Origin: Anaerolineales bacterium
Lineage (GTDB): Bacteria; Chloroflexota; Anaerolineae; Anaerolineales; DRMV01
Assembly: GCA_015491595.1 (NCBI GenBank)
Contig: WFVP01000046.1
Coordinates: 1 to 8,977, forward strand
Reading direction: 5' to 3'
Length of the DNA stretch: 8,977 nucleotides
Of the stretch, positions 1-5,288 are shown in pieces. The notes under the pieces were generated by a model. The model was not told where the DNA came from. It did not search any database and worked only from the letters and a program-made list of their open reading frames with translations. Position 1 is the first letter of the stretch; every line of letters begins with the position of its first letter. The position numbers and the translations under genes are program-made.

Positions 1-1116
1 GCGTCGGGAGAGGCCGGCGTAATCGTCCAGATTCAAGCCCTCACCCATGCGCCGTTCCAAAAGCACCACCACACCCCAGGCCCCAAAGGTGGCGAAGGCA
101 TACGCCACCAGATAAAAGAGCACCGCAGCCACCGCCTGGGGAGCCAGGGTCGGATGGGCAAAAGCCACCGCGGCCATGAGCATGTAACCCGCGTGGGCAA
201 TGCTGGAATAAGCCAGCATGCGTTTCACGTTGCGTTGTGCAATGGCCACCACATTCCCCAAAATCATGCTCAAGGCCGCCAGGGCCCAGAGCACGGGGGT
301 CAACGTTTGCATGCTGGGGAACACCAGAACGAAAAGGCGGAGCAAAGCCGCAAACCCGGCCATCTTGGCCGTAACCGCCATAAAGCCCGTAACGGGGGAA
401 GGTGCGCCATGATAAACATCAGGCGTCCACATGTGGAAGGGAGCAGCCGCCACCTTAAAGCCCAGACCCACCAGCACCAAAGCTGCACCGGAAATCAACA
501 GAGCCTGGTCCGCGCCCCCCTGACCGATGACCTCCACCATGCTGGGTAAGGACGTGGTACCTGTAGCGCCATACACTAACGCGATGCCAAAGGCCATGAA
601 GCCCGCGGCAAAAGCCCCCAGGAGGAAGTACTTCAAGGCCGCCTCTTCCGATTCACTACGGGGACGGGCGAATCCCGACATGATGTACAAGGGGATGGAG
701 AAAAGTTCCAGGGCAAGAAAAATCATGATGAGGTCCGCCACCCGGGCCATGAGCATCATGCCCGCCACGGAGAAGAGCAGGAGCACGTAGTACTCCCCCC
801 GCTCCATGTCGTGGCGCTGCAGGAAGTCCTGGGCCAGCAAAATACCCACCAAACCGCTCAGGGCGAAAAGGGCCACCAGGAAGACACTGAAGGCATCGGC
901 GATGACCATGCCCTGGAAGGCCAGCAAGGGGGAGCGGCCGAACTGCATGAAGGCCAGCACAAGGGCCAGGGCAAACCCGACAACGCCGCCCCATGCCGTC
1001 CAACGCTTGTCCCGGATGCGAAAAACGTCTACCAACAAGAGCAGACTGGCCCACACCACCAGGAAGGTCTCCGGCAACAACGCATACACATCTTGCCAGG
1101 TAACGGGCAGGGACAT
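1..1116 (-). CDS. nuoN: NADH-quinone oxidoreductase subunit N (partial, C-terminus off the left edge)
   Basis: Membrane-arm subunit of respiratory complex I, an antiporter-like subunit that moves protons while NADH reduces quinone. The minus strand is open for exactly 372 codons from ATG at 1116 to the window edge with no stop. The protein is a run of hydrophobic helices typical of the proton-antiporter family. The half-channel residues are present: Glu137 in LALELFS, Lys221 in GFKVAAAPFHMW and Lys251 in TAKMAG. Each is offset by four from the E. coli NuoN residues E133, K217 and K247. The motif AAPFHMWTPDVYHGAPSPV at about 224-242 is diagnostic. E. coli NuoN is 485 residues, so roughly 110 residues, including the last key lysine, lie outside. 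The start is set by GGAGGT (1122-1127) five bases upstream of ATG. No nuoM precedes it, which is unusual because nuoN normally ends a nuo operon. Identification is secure; operon context to the left is unseen. Confidence 0.95.
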   Translation of the reverse strand, partial: MSLPVTWQDVYALLPETFLVVWASLLLLVDVFRIRDKRWTAWGGVVGFALALVLAFMQFGRSPLLAFQGMVIADAFSVFLVALFALSGLVGILLAQDFLQRHDMERGEYYVLLLFSVAGMMLMARVADLIMIFLALELFSIPLYIMSGFARPRSESEEAALKYFLLGAFAAGFMAFGIALVYGATGTTSLPSMVEVIGQGGADQALLISGAALVLVGLGFKVAAAPFHMWTPDVYHGAPSPVTGFMAVTAKMAGFAALLRLFVLVFPSMQTLTPVLWALAALSMILGNVVAIAQRNVKRMLAYSSIAHAGYMLMAAVAFAHPTLAPQAVAAVLFYLVAYAFATFGAWGVVVLLERRMGEGLNLDDYAGLSRR

Positions 1117-1159
1117 GGTTGACCTCCAGTCACCAAAGAAGACCTGAACATCTTGGGCG

Positions 1160-1189
1160 ATTATACCCGCGGCTTTTCCACATTTCCAA
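1160..1189 (-). promoter_or_regulatory. Putative nuoN promoter overlapping a DnaA box
   Basis: On the minus strand there is a perfect -10 hexamer TATAAT (1165-1160). An 18-base spacer separates it from a -35-like TTGGAA (1189-1184; four of six matches to TTGACA). Transcription would start near 1153, leaving about 37 bases of leader before the nuoN ATG. An exact TTTTCCACA (1174-1182, plus strand) lies inside the spacer, so a protein bound there would be expected to block RNA polymerase. The promoter assignment is inferred from sequence alone. Confidence 0.55.
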
Positions 1190-1274
1190 TTTCAAGAAGT
1201 CACGAATTTCGCGAACAACTTTTATGGAAGGTTGAAGATGTTCTTTTCGTCGTCGTCATAGGGGCTGTGGAAAA
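1181..1274 (-). other. AT-rich candidate unwinding segment with DnaA box and period-3 repeat
   Basis: Read on the minus strand, an exact DnaA box TTTTCCACA (1274-1266) is followed by a GC-rich spacer GCCCC (1265-1261). Then come seven consecutive triplets with A in the middle position (1260-1240): TAT, three GAC, GAA, AAG and AAC. AT-rich sequence continues to about 1181. This order (box, short GC block, trinucleotide repeat with central A, AT-rich DNA) resembles the basal unwinding system with DnaA-trios described for Bacillus subtilis. The first base is mostly G rather than the consensus T, so the trio match is loose. Confidence 0.4.
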
Positions 1275-1368
1275 CGGGGATAAGGAAGCCACTGTCGGAT
1301 TTCTGGCCCTGGGTCTACGCCGCGCCCCTATATCTCGGGATGCCGAAAGGGATAGGTATTGGACGGGC

Positions 1369-1500
1369 TGTGGAAAGATTTGGGGACAGGTTGGGGAAAA
1401 GGAAAACGAAAGGAGGATGGCCCCCTCCCACTGCGGATTTCGACCGCGGTTTTCCCCAATCTCGGCGGGTTTTCCACAGGTTTTCCCGGAGTTTTCCACA
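1369..1500. repeat. DnaA-box-like arrays in two opposed arms
   Basis: The left arm has minus-oriented elements CTTTCCACA (1377-1369) and TTTTCCCCAA (1400-1391). The right arm has plus-oriented TTTTCCCCAA (1450-1459), TTTTCCACA (1470-1478), TTTTCCCGG (1481-1489) and TTTTCCACA (1492-1500). The two TTTTCCCCAA copies form a perfect 10-base inverted repeat centred near 1425, and the outer pair 1369/1470 is nearly symmetric about the same point. The last three right-arm elements start exactly 11 bases apart, roughly one helical turn, which would place bound proteins on one face of the DNA. Confidence 0.6.
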
Positions 1501-1507
1501 GTTGTTC

Positions 1508-1529
1508 GGGAAATTTCCCCTTTCAGGGG
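1508..1529. terminator. Palindrome and small hairpin at the end of menD
   Basis: A perfect 12-base palindrome GGGAAATTTCCC (1508-1519) lies just past the menD stop codon. It overlaps a small hairpin, CCCCT-TTC-AGGGG (1517-1529), that contains the stop. On the menD strand the hairpin is followed by only three A and three T, so it is at best a weak terminator. The palindrome could instead be a protein-binding site belonging to the adjacent DnaA-box cluster. Confidence 0.25.
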
Positions 1530-3292
1530 CTCAGGGACCGGAGCCATGAGCGGCGGACGTCTTCGTGTCGTTCCGCGTCGGTGGGCGCCACCAGGAGGGC
1601 GGGTCGGGAGGCGTTCATCGCCTGGCGCAGGGCCTCGTCCAGATGGGGCACGGGCACTTCGTGATAGGCGAGGCCGAACATTTCGGCGATTCCCCGGAAG
1701 GAGAGGCCATGGGGATGGCGCACGTGGGGGATGAAGGGCGGGTCGAAATCCCGAATGGGCAGTCGGTAGAAAATGCCTCCCCCATCGTTGTGCAAGACCA
1801 CTATGGTGAGTAGGAGTTTCAAGGAGCGCACCAGGGCCAGGATGTTGACGTCGTAGAGAAAACTATGGTCCCCCAGGACCACGACCATAGGACGTCCTGG
1901 TCGCGCCGCGGCCATCCCCACGGCGGTGGACAGCACGCCGTCAATGCCACTGGTCCCGCGATTGGCCCAGACCTGCAGAAACTTGCTTTGCGGAAAGGCC
2001 AGTTCTTCCAGATGACGCACCGGGAGGCTGTTCCCCACCACCAGGATGCTCCCCTCGGGCAATGCGTGCACGATGCGGGGCAGGGCTTGGCCTTCCACGT
2101 CCTCGGGACGGGCAACGGTTTCCTGCACCTGCTTTTCCATCTCGCGCCAGGATTGGAGCCAGGAGGCATCCCGTTGGAGGTCGACCTGGGTCAGGGCCTG
2201 CAAGACCTGGGTTGCCCAGTCCTCGGGGTGGACCCGGAAGAGGGCGTCCAGCCGATGTTCGGGGTCGTGCCAGGTGCCGTAAGGGTCCACGGCCAGATGC
2301 AGGGCTTCGTCCCATTCCGCCAGGGCCCGCAAAAGGCCGTTGCCCACAGGCGCGGCACCGAAGCGCAAGACCACTTGTGGAGGGGTGGGAGGGCGCCATC
2401 CCGCCTCCAGGGCCAGAGGATAACCCCCGAAAATCCCCCCTCCCTTCACCCAGGGCCCGAAGCGGAGACCTGAGAGGGGGTCCGCCAAAAGGGGATAACC
2501 CAGCGCGCGGGCCAGGGCCACCACCTTGCGGGGAAATGCCCCGCCCGGACAGCGCGGCCCACAGATGATGACCCCCCGGGGGTGTGCGGCCAAGATGTCG
2601 GCCCAGGGCCGGGCTTCCTCCGGGGGAAAGGTGGGCGGAAAGGCCAGCATTTGGGTCCAGGGTGCTTCCCCACGTCCCTCAATTTCCTTTCGCAGGCGCT
2701 GGAGGTCGTCGGGAGAGAGGTCTTCGGGTTGCGGGATGGGCTCCAGAGGTTTGCGAAAGGGGAAGTTGAGATGCACCGGTCCCGGAGGGCCATCCCATCC
2801 CCGAGCGCGAGCCACGGCCCGGGCCATGAGGGTGCGGAGAGAACGGAGGGCCCTCCCTGAGGGATGGGCTTCGGGGAGGGGGACCTGGGCGAACCAGCGA
2901 ACCCGGTCGCCAAAGATTTTCACCTGGTCCACCGTTTGATTGGCGCCACTGTCGTAGAGTTCCAGGGGGCGGTCTCCCGTCATGAGGAGCAGGGGGACCT
3001 GGCTGCGCTCGGCTTCCAGCACCGCAGGGTACAGGTTGGCCACCGCGGTTCCCGAGGTGGTCACCACCGCAACGGGGCCATTCAGGCCCAGGGCCAGACC
3101 CAGGGCAAAGTACCCCGCGCTGCGCTCATCCCATGGGGTGAACACCGGGACGCGGTTTTGCTGGCTCCAGGCCCAGATGAGGGGGGTGGAGCGGGAACCG
3201 GGCACCAGAACGGCCGCCCTGACCCCCTGGCGCACGGCTTCGTCCACCGCCAGGGAGGCCCAGAGGATGTTGCGGTTGGGGAAGGTGTGCAT
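1523..3292 (-). CDS. menD: 2-succinyl-5-enolpyruvyl-6-hydroxy-3-cyclohexene-1-carboxylate synthase
   Basis: Thiamine-diphosphate (ThDP) enzyme of the cytoplasmic menaquinone pathway; it joins isochorismate with 2-oxoglutarate and releases CO2. The protein is 589 residues; E. coli MenD is 556. N-terminal ThDP-family domain: VPGSRSTPL at 30-38, DERSAGYFALGLA at 55-67 with the presumed catalytic Glu56, TSGTAVANLYPAV at 79-91, TGDRP with Arg108, and GANQTVDQ with Gln119. C-terminal ThDP-binding domain: NRGTSGIDGVLSTAVGMA, then GDHSF (from about 474) to HNDGGGIF (ending about 508), the GD...N metal and diphosphate motif. The PGSRSTPL and DERSAGYFALG motifs separate MenD from acetolactate synthase and other relatives. 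ATG at 3292 places the first motif where the family has it; only weak purine-rich sequence precedes it. No other men genes are in the window, and a promoter-like TATAAT lies upstream, so menD may be transcribed on its own. Confidence 0.95.
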   Translation of the reverse strand: MHTFPNRNILWASLAVDEAVRQGVRAAVLVPGSRSTPLIWAWSQQNRVPVFTPWDERSAGYFALGLALGLNGPVAVVTTSGTAVANLYPAVLEAERSQVPLLLMTGDRPLELYDSGANQTVDQVKIFGDRVRWFAQVPLPEAHPSGRALRSLRTLMARAVARARGWDGPPGPVHLNFPFRKPLEPIPQPEDLSPDDLQRLRKEIEGRGEAPWTQMLAFPPTFPPEEARPWADILAAHPRGVIICGPRCPGGAFPRKVVALARALGYPLLADPLSGLRFGPWVKGGGIFGGYPLALEAGWRPPTPPQVVLRFGAAPVGNGLLRALAEWDEALHLAVDPYGTWHDPEHRLDALFRVHPEDWATQVLQALTQVDLQRDASWLQSWREMEKQVQETVARPEDVEGQALPRIVHALPEGSILVVGNSLPVRHLEELAFPQSKFLQVWANRGTSGIDGVLSTAVGMAAARPGRPMVVVLGDHSFLYDVNILALVRSLKLLLTIVVLHNDGGGIFYRLPIRDFDPPFIPHVRHPHGLSFRGIAEMFGLAYHEVPVPHLDEALRQAMNASRPALLVAPTDAERHEDVRRSWLRSLSP

Positions 3293-3357
3293 GGAGACGA
3301 CTCGGTTCCTCGGAATTTCGCCGGGTTGGTCCGGCCGTGTCTGCCGGGAGCACTCCC

Positions 3358-3363
3358 ATTATA
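3358..3363 (-). promoter_or_regulatory. Putative menD promoter -10 element
   Basis: A perfect TATAAT is read on the minus strand at 3363-3358, about 65 bases upstream of the menD ATG, within the 116-base gap after panE. No good -35 hexamer is seen 16-18 bases further upstream (GCTGCT at 17), so the call rests on the -10 alone. Its position directly after a strong hairpin suits a new transcription unit. Confidence 0.4.
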
Positions 3364-3375
3364 GTCCATCCCGGG

Positions 3376-3407
3376 CCGGGAGCAGCCGGCCCCCGGCGGG
3401 CTCCCGG
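3376..3407 (-). terminator. GC-rich hairpin directly after panE
   Basis: An inverted repeat CCGGGAGC (3376-3383) / GCTCCCGG (3400-3407) encloses a second perfect stem GCCGG (3385-3389) / CCGGC (3393-3397) with a three-base loop. Together they give about 13 pairs with small bulges. The hairpin starts one base after the panE TAA (3411-3409). There is no T tract after it, so it would be a tract-less terminator or an RNA-stabilising structure protecting the upstream message. Confidence 0.45.
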
Positions 3408-3408
3408 G

Positions 3409-4449
3409 TTACCGGCCAGCCCCCAGGCGCTTGAGCAGCGCTTCTGGTTGGTGGCGGAAGGCTTGGGGTGAGAGCTCGCCCTTCTCCATGGCCTCCCACA
3501 GGTCCAGCAACGCCCGATGGACCGGGGTGGGGAGGCCGGCCTGCTGGCCGTAACGCACCACCGGCCCGTGGTACCAGCGGGCCTCGGTGCGGCCGGAACC
3601 CTGATGGAGGTCTCGGTGGAAGGACGGCATTTTGGACCCCCGTCCCCGGGCTACCCGGGGTCGCAGCAGCGCGCAGGCCGCTGAGGGCGGAAGATGGGTC
3701 GCGACCCAGGCCAGGGCCCGCACGGGGGTTTTGGGCAGGTCCACCACCGGAATGCGCCAGGCCCGCATCACGGCCAGGGCCTCTCGAATCTGGGCCATTT
3801 CAATGCGACAGAGGCCCGGATGCCGGTAAATCTGGTCCGGCGTCCAGTCCAGGAGGGCCGAGAGGCTGTTGGCGATGAGGTTGGTGAGCAGTTTGGACCA
3901 CTTCATGGCCTGGGGATGGGCATATCCTCGGGGGCCTAAACGCGCGGCTTCGAAAGCGCGAAGCCAGGTGGAGGATACAGGATGGGTCGCCTCCAGGCCC
4001 ATGCCCCGAAACTTGGTTACCCGGATGATGCCCAGGTCCTCTCGCTCTATCGCCGTGAGCAGGGTCCCGTAGACCACTTTCTCCCGACCCACAGCCTGGG
4101 CCAAAAGGCCTTCGGCGTCCACGCCGTTCAGCAGACTGAGGATGGGGGGGAGGCGGTCGCGATGCGACTGGAAGAGGGGGAGCAGCTCGTCCAGGTGATA
4201 GCCTTTGATGGCCAGGATGACGCCTTCCAGCGGTCCGAAGGCCTCCAGGGCATCGTTCCAGGCATCCACTAAGGGACGGGCAGGGAGATGGAAGTCTCCA
4301 TAAGGAAGGTGCAGGACAAAGCCCTGGCGTTCCAGCCGCGCGCGGTGGTGGGGCCGCACCATCCAGACCACCGGGTACCCGTGGAGGGCCAGGCTGCCCC
4401 CAACGTACGTTCCCACCGCGCCCGCGCCCACCACCAGGAAGGGCCGCAT
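3409..4449 (-). CDS. panE: 2-dehydropantoate 2-reductase (ketopantoate reductase) family protein
   Basis: Probable NADPH-dependent reduction of ketopantoate to pantoate, a step toward pantothenate and CoA in the cytoplasm. The 346-residue protein opens with a Rossmann dinucleotide-binding motif, VVGAGAVGTYVG (6-17), and has Lys82 in AIKGYHLDE at the position of the family's cofactor-pocket lysine. The C-terminal helical domain has W-S-K-L-L-T-N at 184-190 with the likely catalytic Lys186, plus Asn190 and Asn194 spaced as in E. coli K176, N180 and N184. It also has SKMPSFHRD (272-280) and TEARWYHGPVV (288-298) with the substrate-site Ser272 and Glu289. The reading frame extends to 4623, but ATG at 4449 is chosen because the Rossmann motif must be N-terminal. 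This ATG lies two bases after the terC stop and has GAGG seven bases upstream, so translation is probably coupled to terC. The family contains paralogues acting on other 2-oxo acids, so exact substrate is less certain than fold. Confidence 0.85.
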   Translation of the reverse strand: MRPFLVVGAGAVGTYVGGSLALHGYPVVWMVRPHHRARLERQGFVLHLPYGDFHLPARPLVDAWNDALEAFGPLEGVILAIKGYHLDELLPLFQSHRDRLPPILSLLNGVDAEGLLAQAVGREKVVYGTLLTAIEREDLGIIRVTKFRGMGLEATHPVSSTWLRAFEAARLGPRGYAHPQAMKWSKLLTNLIANSLSALLDWTPDQIYRHPGLCRIEMAQIREALAVMRAWRIPVVDLPKTPVRALAWVATHLPPSAACALLRPRVARGRGSKMPSFHRDLHQGSGRTEARWYHGPVVRYGQQAGLPTPVHRALLDLWEAMEKGELSPQAFRHQPEALLKRLGAGR

Positions 4450-4451
4450 GG

Positions 4452-5237
4452 TTACGCCTCTTGGCCCGAGGGTGGGGTTTTCAGCCGCGGCGTCTTGCGT
4501 AGCTTCACCGGGCGTCGCTTGCGAGAGACCCGGATGTTGAGGAGTTCCACGAAGAAGGAGAAGGCCATGGCGAAGTAGGCGTAATTCTTGAGGTGAAGTT
4601 GCTCCGCCTTTTCGGGAATCCACCCTTCAATGATGAGCAGCGCGCCGATGAGGACCAGGAAGGAAAGAGCCAGCATTTTCATGCTGGGGTGGGCCTCCAG
4701 GAATCGGCTGATGCTCTCCACTGCCACCACCATGACGCCCGCGGCGAGCAGGATGGCCGTGACCATGACCCAGTACTGGCGGGCAATGCCCACCGCGGTG
4801 ATGACGGAGTCCAGGGAAAAGACCAAATCGATGAGGCCCACCTGAACCAGCATGGCCGGGAGGGTGAGGTGGGCCGGCGCCGCCTCGGGTACCTCTTCGC
4901 CGTTTTCCGCCTCCAGCTTGGCGTGAATTTCATGGGTCGCCTTGGCAAGCAGGAAAATGCCTCCGCCCAGTAGCACCAGGGAATGGTACGTGAAGGCGTG
5001 GCCCAGGACCGCGAACGCGGTGACATCGCGCAGGCGTTCAATCCATCGGATGAGGGTGAGGAGAATCAAACGGCTGACCACGGCGATACCGATGCCCAGA
5101 CGGCGCCCCCAGAGCTGTTGCGATTCGGGGAGCCGACCGGACAGGATGGTGATGAAGATGATGTTGTCAATGCCCAGGATGATTTCCAGCACCGTGAGGG
5201 TGACCAGGGCGATTAGGGCATCCGGGGAGACGGTCAT
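4452..5237 (-). CDS. TerC-family integral membrane protein
   Basis: Inner-membrane protein of the TerC family, whose studied members export Mn2+ or act in metal handling and metal-stress or tellurite resistance. The protein has 261 residues and about seven hydrophobic segments (near 8-32, 48-66, 85-99, 127-150, 157-177, 188-205 and 217-236). The two acidic family motifs are present: LEIILGIDNIIFI at 17-29 and LIDLVFSLDSVITAVGIA at 135-152, whose buried acidic residues are thought to bind the ion. A charged loop rich in Glu lies at about 103-121 and the C-terminus is a basic tail (239-253). The start at ATG 5237 is chosen because AGGAGGAGGA (5253-5244) sits just upstream at ideal distance; an in-frame TTG at 5258 would place this Shine-Dalgarno sequence inside the gene. 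It lies between the CpXC gene (51 bases upstream) and panE (two bases downstream). The substrate cannot be read from sequence. Confidence 0.9.
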   Translation of the reverse strand: MTVSPDALIALVTLTVLEIILGIDNIIFITILSGRLPESQQLWGRRLGIGIAVVSRLILLTLIRWIERLRDVTAFAVLGHAFTYHSLVLLGGGIFLLAKATHEIHAKLEAENGEEVPEAAPAHLTLPAMLVQVGLIDLVFSLDSVITAVGIARQYWVMVTAILLAAGVMVVAVESISRFLEAHPSMKMLALSFLVLIGALLIIEGWIPEKAEQLHLKNYAYFAMAFSFFVELLNIRVSRKRRPVKLRKTPRLKTPPSGQEA

Positions 5238-5243
5238 GGGCCA

Positions 5244-5253
5244 TCCTCCTCCT
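5244..5253 (-). promoter_or_regulatory. Strong ribosome binding site deciding the terC-family start
   Basis: AGGAGGAGGA on the minus strand ends six bases before ATG 5237. It is the best anti-16S match in the window and excludes the upstream in-frame TTG as start. Confidence 0.8.
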
Positions 5254-5288
5254 GTCAAACTCGAACGGCCGCTGGTACCGGAGCAGAT

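Larger units (their letters stand above)
1160..1520. other. Candidate replication origin (oriC) or DnaA-binding control region
   Basis: This is the core of the 406-base gene-free stretch between nuoN and menD. The 9-mer TTTTCCACA, one base from the common bacterial DnaA box TTATCCACA, occurs exactly four times: 1174-1182 (+), 1266-1274 (-), 1470-1478 (+) and 1492-1500 (+). Near matches are CTTTCCACA at 1369-1377 (-), TTTTCCCCA at 1392-1400 (-) and TTTTCCCCA at 1450-1458 (+). A given 9-mer would be expected about 0.003 times in 406 bases on both strands under even base use, so the cluster is not chance. An AT-rich segment lies on the left side, 1181-1260, with 30 G or C in 80 bases by hand count, against a clearly GC-rich background. 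Box clusters next to an AT-rich stretch are the hallmark of bacterial origins. No dnaA or dnaN is visible, and many bacteria have origins away from dnaA. A datA- or DARS-like regulatory locus is the main alternative. Confidence 0.6.

Noticed and set aside
1200..1547. 115-residue minus-strand frame in the gap between menD and nuoN
   Set aside because: No plausible ribosome site or recognisable domain, and its content is dictated by the repeated box-like sequences.
1153..1734. 193-residue plus-strand frame crossing the box cluster and the 3' end of menD
   Set aside because: Low-complexity Arg/Gly content in its second half is antisense to menD, and its first half is the DnaA-box region; no family resemblance.
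4450..4623. 58-residue N-terminal extension of the panE frame
   Set aside because: It overlaps the end of the terC-family gene and would put the Rossmann motif at residue 64; ATG 4449 has a proper ribosome site.
5253..5258. TTGACA on the minus strand before the terC-family gene, a perfect -35 hexamer
   Set aside because: A matching -10 would fall about 17 bases downstream, inside the coding region, and none is seen; the hexamer runs into the ribosome binding site.
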